Shown piece after piece: positions 12,946 to 23,200 of a stretch of DNA of 64,000 bases (position 1 is its first letter; every line of letters begins with the position of its first letter). Source of the DNA: Spirodela intermedia. Its lineage: Eukaryota; Streptophyta; Magnoliopsida; Alismatales; Araceae. The stretch lies in NCBI GenBank assembly GCA_902729315.2, contig LR746272.1, forward strand, positions 620,001 through 684,000. The letters are read 5' to 3'. The notes under the pieces are model-generated. The model was not told the origin of the DNA and ran no database searches. It saw nothing but the letters and a program-made list of their open reading frames with translations. The position numbers and the translations under genes are program-made.

Positions 12946-15285
12946 ATGGCCGATCCGCCGCCGCCGGCCTCCTCCGCCGGCGTCCGCCTGCTCGCCGTCT
13001 TCCTCCTCCTGGGGCTAGCCGTGGCGGAGGGGGAGGGGCCGCAGACGTACATCGTCCACGTCTCGCCGTCGCACAAGCCCGCCGGCTTCCCCACTCGCCG
13101 CCACTGGTACGCTTCCACCCTCGCCGGAGTTTCATCCTCCTCCTCCGTACCGGCGGCCCGCATCATCTACACCTACGACCGCGCCGCCACCGGATTCGCC
13201 GCCGTCCTGACGCCGTCGCAGGCGGAGGCCCTCCGCCGCCTCCCTGCTATCCTCGCCGTCGAGCCGGACAGGGCGCACCAGGTTCACACCACCCACACTC
13301 CCGTCTTCCTCGGCCTCTCCGAGGTCTCCGGTCTCTGGCCCAACTCCCAGTACGCCGACAACGTCGTGATCGGCGTCCTCGACACCGGGATCTGGCCGGA
13401 GAGGGGGAGCTTCTCCGACGAGGGCCTGTCGCCGGTGCCGTCCTCCTGGCGCGGCGTCTGTGAGGCCGGCGACGACTTCCCGGCCACCTCCTGCAACCGT
13501 AAGCTCATCGGCGCCCGTGCCTTCTACAAGGGCTACGTGTCCGCCAGGGGATACCCCATCGACGGGACGGTGGAATCGAAATCACCGCGGGACACGGAGG
13601 GCCATGGAACCCACACGGCGTCCACCGCCGCCGGCTCGACGGTCGCCGGAGCAGGGCTCTTCGGATACGCCGCCGGCGTGGCGAGAGGGATGGCGACCAA
13701 GGCGAGGATCGCCGTGTACAAGATCTGCTGGTCGCTGGGCTGCTTCGACTCCGACATACTCGCCGCCATGGATTCGGCGGTCTCCGACGGCGTCGACGTC
13801 ATCTCCCTCTCCGTGGGGGCCAACGGGTACGCCCCCAACTACTACCGCGACTCCATCGCCATTGGAGCTTTCGGAGCCGTTAGCCATGGCGTGGTCGTCT
13901 CCTGCTCAGCGGGGAACTCCGGCCCGGGGGCCTTCACGGCGGTGAACATCGCCCCGTGGATCCTCACCGTGGGGGCCTCCTCCATCGACCGGGACTTCCC
14001 CGCCGACGCCGTGCTCGGCGACGGGAGCATTTACACGGGCGTCTCCCTCTACTCCGGCGATGGCCTGGGGGATGGCCAGCTCCCCCTCGTCTACGCCGGC
14101 GACTGCGGCAGCCGGCTGTGCATCAGTGGCCGCCTCGACCCGGAGAAGGTGGCCGGGAAGATCGTCCTCTGCGACCGGGGTTCTAACGCCCGGGTGGAGA
14201 AGGGCAGCGCCGTGAAGCTCGCCGGCGGCGCCGGCATGATCCTCGCCAACACCGACGACAGCGGCGAAGAGCTGGTGGCGGACGCCCACCTCGTTCCGGC
14301 CACCATGGTGGGGAAGAAAGCCGGCAACCAGATCCGCAACTACACGATTACTTCACCGGCGAGCCCAACGGCGACCATCCTCTTCCGAGGAACGGTGACG
14401 GGGCCCTCTCTGAGAGCTCCCAGCGTCGCCGCCTTCTCCTCCCGTGGCCCCAACATTCGGACGCAGGAGATCCTCAAACCAGACGTCATCGCCCCCGGGG
14501 TGAACATCCTCGCTTCCTGGACCGGCGCCGCCAGCCCCACCGACCTGGAGATCGATCCCCGGAGGGTTGACTTCAACATCATCTCTGGCACCTCCATGTC
14601 GTGTCCCCACGTCAGCGGGCTGGCGGCGCTCCTACGGAAGGCCTACCCCAACTGGAGCCCCGCCGCCATCAAATCCGCCCTCATGACCACCGCCTACAAC
14701 GCCGACAACTCCGGCGGCGCCATCCTCGACCTCGCGACGGGGGGGGAGTCAACGCCGTTCGTCCGCGGTGCCGGCCACGTGGACCCCAACAGAGCCCTCG
14801 AGCCTGGGCTCGTCTACGACATCGACACCGCCGACTACGTCTCCTTCCTCTGCACCATCGGCTACAGCCCTCTGCAGATCGCCATCTTCGTCAAGGACCT
14901 GAGCGTCGACTGCTCCGGGAAGATAATGGCCAGCCCCGGTGACCTAAACTACCCGTCCTTCTCCATCGTCTTCGACTCGGTGAGCACGGTCGTCACCTAC
15001 AGCAGGAAGGTGAGGAACGTCGGCGGGGAGACGGGGGAGGTGACCTATGAGGCGGAGGTCTCGCCGCCGGCGGGCGTGGAGATCAGCGTGAACCCTAGCA
15101 AGCTCGTGTTCAGCGGGAATAACCAGACCATCTCGTACACCGTTACCTTCTCCACCCAGCTCGATCCCGCGAGGGCTTCCCCATTGCGGGCGTTCGGATC
15201 CCTCGCGTGGAAGGACGGGGTTCACGTCGTCAGGAGCCCCATCGCCTTCCACTGGACCTCTGCGAAGCTGGACGCCTCCATGTGA
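12946..15285 (+). CDS. Subtilisin-like serine protease, SBT1.4-like, intronless
   Basis: Single 779-codon frame. Order of parts: N-terminal signal peptide (hydrophobic LLAVFLLLGLAVAEG, about 13-28), inhibitor-I9 propeptide (about 33-112), peptidase S8 domain with an inserted PA domain, and a C-terminal fibronectin-III-like domain (about 665-770). The catalytic residues are intact: Asp146 in VLDTGIWPE, His220 in GHGTHTAS, the oxyanion Asn324 in AGNSGPG and Ser550 in [11 protein letters not shown]. Plant SBT1 enzymes are secreted, self-process their prodomain and cleave apoplastic proteins and peptide precursors. The tail ([31 protein letters not shown]) most resembles Arabidopsis SBT1.4, recalled from memory, so the subgroup is inferred. 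Lack of introns is common in SBT1. It faces a second SBT1 gene tail-to-tail at 16414-18903. GC is very high throughout. Confidence 0.95.
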   Translation: MADPPPPASSAGVRLLAVFLLLGLAVAEGEGPQTYIVHVSPSHKPAGFPTRRHWYASTLAGVSSSSSVPAARIIYTYDRAATGFAAVLTPSQAEALRRLPAILAVEPDRAHQVHTTHTPVFLGLSEVSGLWPNSQYADNVVIGVLDTGIWPERGSFSDEGLSPVPSSWRGVCEAGDDFPATSCNRKLIGARAFYKGYVSARGYPIDGTVESKSPRDTEGHGTHTASTAAGSTVAGAGLFGYAAGVARGMATKARIAVYKICWSLGCFDSDILAAMDSAVSDGVDVISLSVGANGYAPNYYRDSIAIGAFGAVSHGVVVSCSAGNSGPGAFTAVNIAPWILTVGASSIDRDFPADAVLGDGSIYTGVSLYSGDGLGDGQLPLVYAGDCGSRLCISGRLDPEKVAGKIVLCDRGSNARVEKGSAVKLAGGAGMILANTDDSGEELVADAHLVPATMVGKKAGNQIRNYTITSPASPTATILFRGTVTGPSLRAPSVAAFSSRGPNIRTQEILKPDVIAPGVNILASWTGAASPTDLEIDPRRVDFNIISGTSMSCPHVSGLAALLRKAYPNWSPAAIKSALMTTAYNADNSGGAILDLATGGESTPFVRGAGHVDPNRALEPGLVYDIDTADYVSFLCTIGYSPLQIAIFVKDLSVDCSGKIMASPGDLNYPSFSIVFDSVSTVVTYSRKVRNVGGETGEVTYEAEVSPPAGVEISVNPSKLVFSGNNQTISYTVTFSTQLDPARASPLRAFGSLAWKDGVHVVRSPIAFHWTSAKLDASM

Positions 15286-15802
15286 GCGAGCTTCTGCAGA
15301 TTTCAGAGACGGCAGGCAGGTATGGAGTCTGCAGGCCTATCCGATTTCCTTCTTTCTCTTGTTCTTTTCTATAGAAGATGGTTAGGGCATTCCAAGGATC
15401 GAACCTCCTCGCTCTTCTAGTAGATCTGCCTCCGGGGAGATGGCTCCCCAAGCTCCCTGTTCTTAGAATAATGAGCCCATCAGATCAAACTGGGGTCTTG
15501 GTGAATCTTGCTCCGCTTCCTGGTGGTGTACAGCATACTGACTGAGCGATATTACTTGCATTGCGTTCCTTCCAACCCATATTGCTCGGCTAGCAATCTG
15601 CTTCACCCCGCCATGAATGGCCGATTCGAGTTCTGCCCCAGACCAGGTATCTGAACGAATCGCCAGATCGACGAGGTATCCGACAAGAACACGCATTTTC
15701 CGGCGCTGCAGATGCCGCGCAGTCTGCAGAAACACGGTTTCTTGGTGGGTCAACCTCCTCTCCCTCACGGGCAACGAAAGGTTCACGCAGCCAACCATCG
15801 AG

Positions 15803-15807
<5 letters not shown>

Positions 15808-15836
<29 letters not shown>
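15808..15836 (+). repeat. (GA)n microsatellite
   Basis: About 14 GA units in the spacer between the convergent subtilase genes. Confidence 0.9.
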
Positions 15837-15838
<2 letters not shown>

Positions 15839-15950
15839 TCCAGCGATCTTTCGCTGAGATGTTAGCACTGCAAGAACACATCTTTTGGATCAGAATCCTC
15901 TTATTTTCTCTTACAAATACCATAGAGAGAGCTGTTGCGCAAGAGGGTGA

Positions 15951-15958
15951 GGGGGGGG

Positions 15959-16047
<89 letters not shown>
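15951..16047 (+). repeat. Long (GA)n microsatellite after a G tract
   Basis: A run of ten or more G residues leads into about 43 uninterrupted GA units. It accounts for the Arg-Glu and Ser-Leu reading frames seen on both strands here. Confidence 0.95.
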
Positions 16048-16054
<7 letters not shown>

Positions 16055-16413
16055 GTCCAGTCACTTAGGTCTAATCTAAACATGTATATCTGACGTTTAT
16101 AATAATTATTTAGCGTAGATGTTCTCGGAAAATTCAATAATGAGTAACAACAGGCCAATATATTTAATAATGGATTTATTTTGTATGTGTCAGAATTGGC
16201 ACATTTAACGGTACGTTAACCTCATGCTGTCCGACAAAATCACAGAATTAATAGTATTTTTTTTTTGGATACTTAATAACTCATAGTGAGCGGAGGGGGC
16301 CACGGAAAGTCAACGGCGAGTGGGAGCCTTGTTCGCCGGTCAAACACAACAGAGGACATGCAGAATGATCGTACTGGTTAAGAAGAAGGTTGGATTCCCA
16401 GAGACGGAGAAGA

Positions 16414-18903
16414 TCAGCGGACCTTCTTGTTCCATGAAACCGCCACCGGGCTCCTCACCTGGTACCGCCCGCTCTTCCAGGTGACCCACCCGAACGACGG
16501 CGCCTGCGGGCTCCGAACCTTCACGGGCGAAAACGAGACAGAGTACCTGAGCTTCTGCCCCACCCTGGTGAAGAGGAGCTTGGAGGGCTTCACCGTCACG
16601 GCGACGCTCACCGGCGCCGTGACCTCGACGGCGTACTCCGAGGCGGCCTCGCCGACGTTGGTGAGCTCCCTGGTGTAAGTGACGGCCGCCTTCCTCGATT
16701 CGCTGTTGAAGACGACGGAGAAGGAGGGGTAATTGAGGTCCCCGGGATCTCTGAATCTCCGGGAGCAGGTGAAGTTTGATCTCTTGGTGATCGCCTGAAC
16801 TTGCCGGAGGCTGTATTTCAGGGAGCAGAGGAAGGCGACGTAGTCGTCGGCGGCGATGTCGTAGACGAGGCCCGGAGAGAGGGCCCTCCGTGGGTCAACG
16901 TGGCCGGAACCGTAGCCGTACGGGTCGGCGCCGCCGCCGCCGGCGGCATCCCGCAGGGGCGAACCCACGTTGTCAACTGTGTAGGCGGTGGTCATGAGGG
17001 CCGACTTGACGGCGGCGGGGCTCCACTCGGGGTGCGCCGCCTTCACCAGGGCAGCGATCCCGCTGACGTGAGGACACGACATGGACGTTCCTGCAATCAT
17101 TCATTCGAACCCACGAAGAAATCAGTACGAAGGAGGAAGAGGAGGAGGAGATGGCAGGAGCGGCGGTGCTTGTTTACCGGACATGATGTTGAACTGAGAT
17201 CGGCGGCGGTCTTTAGAGAGGCCGGTGGGGCCGACGGACCCTGACCAGGCGGCGAGGATGTTCACGCCGGGGCCGATGACGTCGGGCTTGAGGATCTGCG
17301 GCGTCACCCCGTTGGGTCCCCGGGAGCTGAAGGCCGCCACCACCGGCGATGGCCGCACGTTGAGCACAGTCCCCTGAAACTGCAGCAGCACCTTCGGGTT
17401 ACGATCAAACTGGGCGTACTTCCTGATCAGGTCGCCGTTCTTCAACCCCACCGCCACCGCGGGGAGCAGGTGGCTGTCGGCGACGAGCTCCTCCCCGTTG
17501 GCTGCCGCATTGGCGAGGATCATCCCCACCCCTCCCGCCGCCTTCACCACCGCTCCCTTCTCCACCCGGGCGTTGACTCCGCGGTCGCAGAGCACCACCT
17601 TCCCTCGGACCTTTGCCGGAGAAAGCGTCCCCGGTAGGCAGAGGTTGCCGGAGGACCCGTTGCCCGCCGCCTTCCCTCCGGCGGAGCTCGCCGGAGGGTC
17701 GTACACCAGGGGCGCCATTCGAGATCCCATCCCGGGCCCGCTGTAGAGGGACACGCCGGCGTAGCGGGCGCCGCTGCCGAGGGCGGCCACCGCCGGGAAG
17801 TCCCTGTCGAGAGTTCCAGCTCCGACAGTGAGGATCCATGGGGCAGTGTTCGCTAGAGAGCCCTTCATCGGCCCGCTGTTCCCTGCGGAGCAGGAGACGA
17901 AGATGCCACGCTCCATCGCGGAGAACGCTCCGATGGCGATGGTATCGTGGAAGTAGGGGGCAGCGCCGCCGCCGAGGGAGAGGGAGAGGACGTCCACGCC
18001 GTCGGCGATGGCGCGGTCTATGCCGGCGAGGATGTCGGAGCCGAAGCACCCGCTCGCCCAGCAGACCTTGTACATGGCGACGCGCGCCGCCGTGGCCATC
18101 CCGCGGGCGGTGCCCGGAGCGTAGCCCAGGAGGCTGGCGTTCGCCACCGGCGAGCCCGCCGCCGTGGAGGAGGTGTGGGTTCCATGGCCGTCGCGGTCTC
18201 GAGGAGAAGCGTACTCCTTGGGCTTGTCTCCTCCCTCGTCGGCGGCCTCAGCGGCGGCGCGGTAGCCTCGGGAGAAGCTGCGGGCGCCGATGAGCTTGCG
18301 GTTGCAGAGAGAGGGGGCGAAGTCTACGCCGGCCTCGCAGGTGCCCCGCCACCGCCGGGGGATCTCGGGAATGCCGGCGTCGTCGAAGCTCCTACTTTCC
18401 GGCCAGACACCGGTGTCGAGGACGCCGATGATGACGTCCTTGGTGGCGGCTTCAGCGGCCTGGAGAAGGGAGGAGCCGTTCGGTGGAGGAGCGGAGGAGG
18501 GCCCGAGATTCAGGGGCTGAAGGAGGCCGAGAAACTCCGGCGAGTGAGTGGTGTGGAGGCGGAGGAGGGGATCGGGGTGGAGGTGGAGGACGGCGGGAGA
18601 TGACCGGAGGAGGGGAAGGTGATCCGGGTGGAGGGAGGCGGCGAAACCCTGGAAGGCTAGAGAATAGCTGTAGAGGAGGTGCCGGCCGGGGTCGATGGAG
18701 AGGGACTGGAGGTGGGCGGCGTACCACTGAGCGTGGGTGGGGTGGATCTCCGGCTTGTGGCTCGGGTTCATGTGGACGATGAACGTCTGAAGAGAATCAT
18801 CCTCTTTTCCCCCCCGCTGTTCCTGAAACCCTACCGAGACGACACCGGAAACAAAAGCAGGGAGAAGAAGAAGAAGAAGACGAAGGACAGAGCCGGCAGC
18901 CAT
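16414..18903 (-). CDS. Subtilisin-like serine protease, SBT1.8-like, one intron
   Basis: Two exons: 18903-17178 and 17090-16414, giving 800 residues. The 87-bp intron (GTAAACA...TTGCAG) splits the Gly codon directly before the catalytic Thr-Ser: [16 protein letters not shown], phase 1. Parts: signal peptide ([19 protein letters not shown]), I9 propeptide (about 38-118), S8 catalytic domain with PA insertion, fibronectin-III-like C-terminus. Catalytic residues are Asp163 (VLDTGVWPE), His240 (GHGTHTSS), Asn342 (AGNSGPM) and Ser578. The C-terminus ([33 protein letters not shown]) resembles Arabidopsis SBT1.8, recalled from memory. A secreted apoplastic protease is expected. It is convergent with the intronless SBT1 gene 1.1 kb away, but the two differ enough to be an old, not recent, pair. 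A long GA/CT tract lies about 170 bp upstream of the ATG. Confidence 0.93.
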
Positions 18904-19073
18904 GGGAGTGTTGGGGGCGAATGGGGGAGGGGGGGAGATTCAGGCGGGCATTTGGGGTGGGACTGAGCTGCCAGAAGGGGAGAGAGACGCCAGTGCCTGC
19001 GGGGAGGAAGAGTGCCAGAGGATACCTTTGCGTACAGTGGACTCAAGTCGACAGTTGCTCTGTCACTCAAAAC

Positions 19074-19074
<1 letters not shown>

Positions 19075-19125
<51 letters not shown>
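19075..19125 (+). repeat. (AG)n microsatellite upstream of subtilase
   Basis: About 25 AG units, read as CT on the coding strand of the minus-strand subtilase, 170-220 bp upstream of its ATG. CT-rich tracts in plant promoters and 5' UTRs can bind BBR/BPC GAGA-binding factors; that role is inferred. Confidence 0.9.
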
Positions 19126-19128
<3 letters not shown>

Positions 19129-19598
19129 TGGAGGAAGAGCAAAACTCGTGTCAGAACCTACGCGGTGAGCACTGAACCTAACGTCAAGCTGAAGGTAGGA
19201 GGCGGGTGGGGGATCTTCGGACTTTGACCTATCACTCCTTTTTTATTTTATAAATTTATCTCCATACCCATTCCTTCCTTTTTAATATGTTCAACGGAAA
19301 TAGATCTGTCACTTATTGCACGTGTAGGTATCGTACATCTGAGATTATCGCGTTTTCAGGGGCTAAACAATAATTATTGCAAAAAGTAGCCCTCTTCTGA
19401 AAAGTCGGCCAGCACCGCTCTCCACTCCTACTCTCCTCTAGCCTAGAGAGAGCACACCCCCCCCCTCCCCCACCCCCCTCATCCCACGTGGGTCATCAAA
19501 CGCAGTCCCCGGCCGCAACGGCTAGCGTTGAAATGCGCCCCCCCCGCCCACCCTCCCCCCACCTTCGGCCGCCGTCCTCGGGCCCACTGGCTAGTTTT

Positions 19599-19602
<4 letters not shown>

Positions 19603-19632
<30 letters not shown>
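19603..19632 (+). repeat. (TC)n microsatellite
   Basis: About 15 TC units following a C-rich stretch. Confidence 0.9.
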
Positions 19633-19634
<2 letters not shown>

Positions 19635-20241
19635 ACTATCCGTTGTGGCTACCCTCCGCCATCAACGACGCTTTTAGCACTCTTTCCAAGGCAAAGTTCC
19701 GTCCCCTATGAAGTAGATATTCGTAGAATAGTAAGAACGAGCCGATCACTGCCTGTTAGGCACCGGAATGGGCCAGCCCACTAACACACAATCGGTTAAT
19801 GAACCGTGAAGACAAGTCAGTAGAAGACGAATTCTCTAACCTCAGAATTTTCAAACACTCTGCAGCTTAAGCAGCAGCAGCAGAAGACGAATCACAGTCC
19901 CCCTAATCCATGACAAAATTGATGAAACTCAAACTCCAAATCGAGACTTATTTGACATAAGATTACAGCAACCAATGAAGGAATTTCCCTAATTTGGATA
20001 CACAGCCGTACTACTTTCTATGTGGTCAGTGGAGGAGGCCATATCGGTGATGTGTATAATAACCACATACCTGCCTCAAGAAGACACTGCTAGTCAAAGG
20101 AAGGGTTTCAGAAGGCTTTTTCCCCTGTAGGAGATCTCTCAATTCTGTACCTGCTATCTCTCTCGCAACCACCCAAATTGGTGGAGCTCGGTGTGTAATC
20201 GGTCAACGAGGTGGGAGGTTATACAACGGGCTCGATCCAGT

Positions 20242-23200
20242 TCATTGCTGAGCTTCAACTTTCAGTGAAACGAGCTCGCTTGCTTGTTGCTGACTTTGGC
20301 GGCTGGGCAGATTTGGGAACCATCGCCGGCGGGTGCTCTCCTGGAGACACCTGGGGTCAACCAATGAAGACGCGTTACTCGCTCTTTAACTATTTACAGA
20401 GAAAAGATTTGTGGGGAGATTGAGCTGGGACCGCTGCGATCAGTAGGAGCCTTGGTGAGCTGGAACTTACAGATCGAGTCGTTCAGAGATGGCGCGCCGG
20501 ACAGAGGAGTTGAGCCCATAAGCAATGGAATTGAACAGCCCCTGAAGAGGATGAGGGATGAAGGGGTTATGAAAGCAGTGTTTAGGCACGATCTACACTC
20601 AGTTCTCTTCCAGTAAATCCAAGCCACAGGAAGAGAATTATGAAAGCAGGGCGGATGAAGAAAATCGTACCATGAGGGCCGCAAGGCCAACATCCAGAAC
20701 TGAGAGCCAGAAGAGTCTGTGACCTGGATTAATGAAATCATGGACACGGTTGATGGTACCAAATGCCCATGATCCAATCAGAATCAAAGGATAATAACCC
20801 CAGCGTTTTAGTGCCTACATAGAGAGAAGAATGTTGTACATCACAACAAAACAAGCAGCATTTTAGTTTTCCTAGATGAGATCCGAAAAAAGAATCTCAG
20901 TAGTAACCAAACTGCTTCTCAAAGATCGCAGTGTAGAACAATCGTTAGATCCCGGGTGGGTAGCATTATGTGAGTAGTATCTAAGTATTCTATCAATATT
21001 TACATTTTTATTTATTTATTTATCCCAACAACACTCCAATTTACGGAACATTGTCTGATTACCACATCATAGAATATTCAGTAATGATGAAAGCTCATTC
21101 AGTGTATGAAGGTCCCAGTGCTAAGAAGGAGAGTTACAACCAGCACGTACCTTCATGTCAGTCCGAGAGCCAAATTGATATGACTGGTCGGACATTCCCA
21201 CTGCCATCTGCACAAAAGAAGTCTCCCAGGAATTAGCATTTTTAGTATCTCAGTTTTCTGAAAATTATACTCACTAAAACTGGAAAACATTTCCAGAAAT
21301 AAATCACCATTCGGTCAAATATTGAAAGTCACCATTTCCAGAAATAAATCACCATGTTTAGTTACATATCGTTGTGCCATACTTAGCAGAGCCCATACCT
21401 GTGTCAGATTCTTTAGCGTGCGAATCACTTGGAAGTACGTAATTCCATTGTATAGAATTGCACCCCATAGCGGAATATAAAATGTTATGAAGTGAATTGC
21501 CTGCAATAACAAAAGACCGTAGAAACTTGAGCACATGGGTCCAGAACAATGAACCTAATTTGAATGTTACATGGATTAGATAACATTTTCTCTCAAAATT
21601 TCCCACTTATCTTTAAAAAAAAATAAAAGAATAAAGTTTGAAATGTAGAAGCTAGAAATAAAATGTCATTTACGCCGGCCTACCCACCGTTCCAACTGTC
21701 CGACAACTATTCAACTCAATCACCTATGCATGGGAAGTCCTCTTCCCAAATGTTATTGACGAGAAGCTGTATGCGTAAAAAAAGGCAATACTATTAAAAT
21801 CCAATCTACATTGAATTACCCATATATTTTTCAAAGGCATGTATTCTACAAATTGACTAGTTTGCTTCCTTAGATGTAGAGTGAGGACAGTTCCAAAACT
21901 AAGGTTTCATGAATATGAAACCTCTGAGAGGGCATTTCAATATATACTGTAAGATAGTTCCTGAGAGGTGTCATCAACCACACAGCAAAAAATACTGCTC
22001 ATCTCGTCAATCAATGCATAAAATTTAATAAAATCAATTCAGTATTGATCTGAGTTCCGGATTTTAGGAGGCTAGACTTTTCTAACTTGTTAAGAACAGC
22101 ACCATTTGATGGCCTTGCAATCAAATGATGCAAAATTTCAACTTAAAACATATTCAACATGAACACAGCCCATAACTTTTTTTCCTAAATGCTAGAAAAC
22201 AAATCAAAACGCAGATAATGATAGATAATGAGATACTGCCTTGGAAACACCAAGAATACATTCGATACGTTCTGGCATACAACTAATATATAATGAGATA
22301 CTGCCTTGGAAACACCAAGAAAAGGGCAACCTTCGATACGTTCCACATTGACCCCTTCCTCATGTCATCAGTCACACAAACGCAGAATCTGGGTTCTATG
22401 TTGATTGGAAGTCTCAAAATACATTTCAAAGAAATCTATGAAATGAAATCAATGAGAGCATTGTCGAGATCCTATGATGATTAATTCAAAATTTTGGAAT
22501 GTCACGGGATAATCAGGGATTCATCAGAAGTTTCCTTTGGCAGCATTAACGTAAAGATAATGATAATAAAAACATGCTTCAACTCAGAATCCCCCAAGGC
22601 ATTTCTTCTTTAAAGGGTGGAAAAAGGTATTTATTAAGATTTCCTTCGCATACAGAATAATAGATCTACATACCTTTCCAGTGCGTGCCGTTTCTGTCCA
22701 ACACCATGTCCCTAAGCGTCCGTAATCATTACCAATGGAGCGTACAACGGTCATAGCCAGTGAAGTACCTGCATAAATAAAGAATTGAGGAAGGTTTGTT
22801 AAAAACCAACGCTTCATAATTAAAGCATCATGTTGTTAATATTAGTCATATTAAAACATGACAGATATTAGAAAATCGAAATCTGAAAAATAAACAATAG
22901 AAACTTTGGTATTTTAGAAACAATTTTTTTCACTGGAATTACAAAACCATGCCAACGAGAAACTGACAACTACGTAAATACGATATCCAAGGCAAAAAAA
23001 TTCTTTGGCATAAGTAGTAGATAACAGGCAGAGGGAGTACAATGGTAAGCAGCAATGTTTTGCAGGAACCTTCAAGAAAATATACCTATTGGGCAAGATC
23101 AAGCACAATTTAACATTGTTGAACCAAGAGCATTATTTATGTCAGAGGCAAATCTACGGAAAAGGAAAAAAAGGGTTGATGGATTTACAGTTTAATCAGC

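Larger units (their letters stand above)
15286..16413. other. Spacer between convergent subtilase genes
   Basis: Holds both 3' flanks and two GA microsatellites. Apparent frames here encode only Arg-Glu or Ser-Leu repeats and are not genes. Confidence 0.6.
18904..20241. other. Intergenic: subtilase upstream region and GCR1 3' flank
   Basis: Upstream sequence of the minus-strand subtilase with GA (19075-19125) and TC (19603-19632) microsatellites, a C-rich stretch at about 19457-19560, then AT-richer sequence leading to the GCR1 3' end. No further gene recognised. Confidence 0.5.

Noticed and set aside
13284-15252. Many 60-160-codon frames antisense or shifted within the SBT1 gene
   Set aside because: Very high GC removes stop codons from all frames; only the frame with the catalytic triad is real.
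15712-16158. Open frames on both strands with Arg-Glu or Ser-Leu repeats
   Set aside because: They are translations of a GA microsatellite and have no other similarity.
17405-18782. A 218-codon plus-strand frame and others overlapping the minus-strand subtilase
   Set aside because: Shadow frames of a GC-rich gene whose own frame has all protease motifs.
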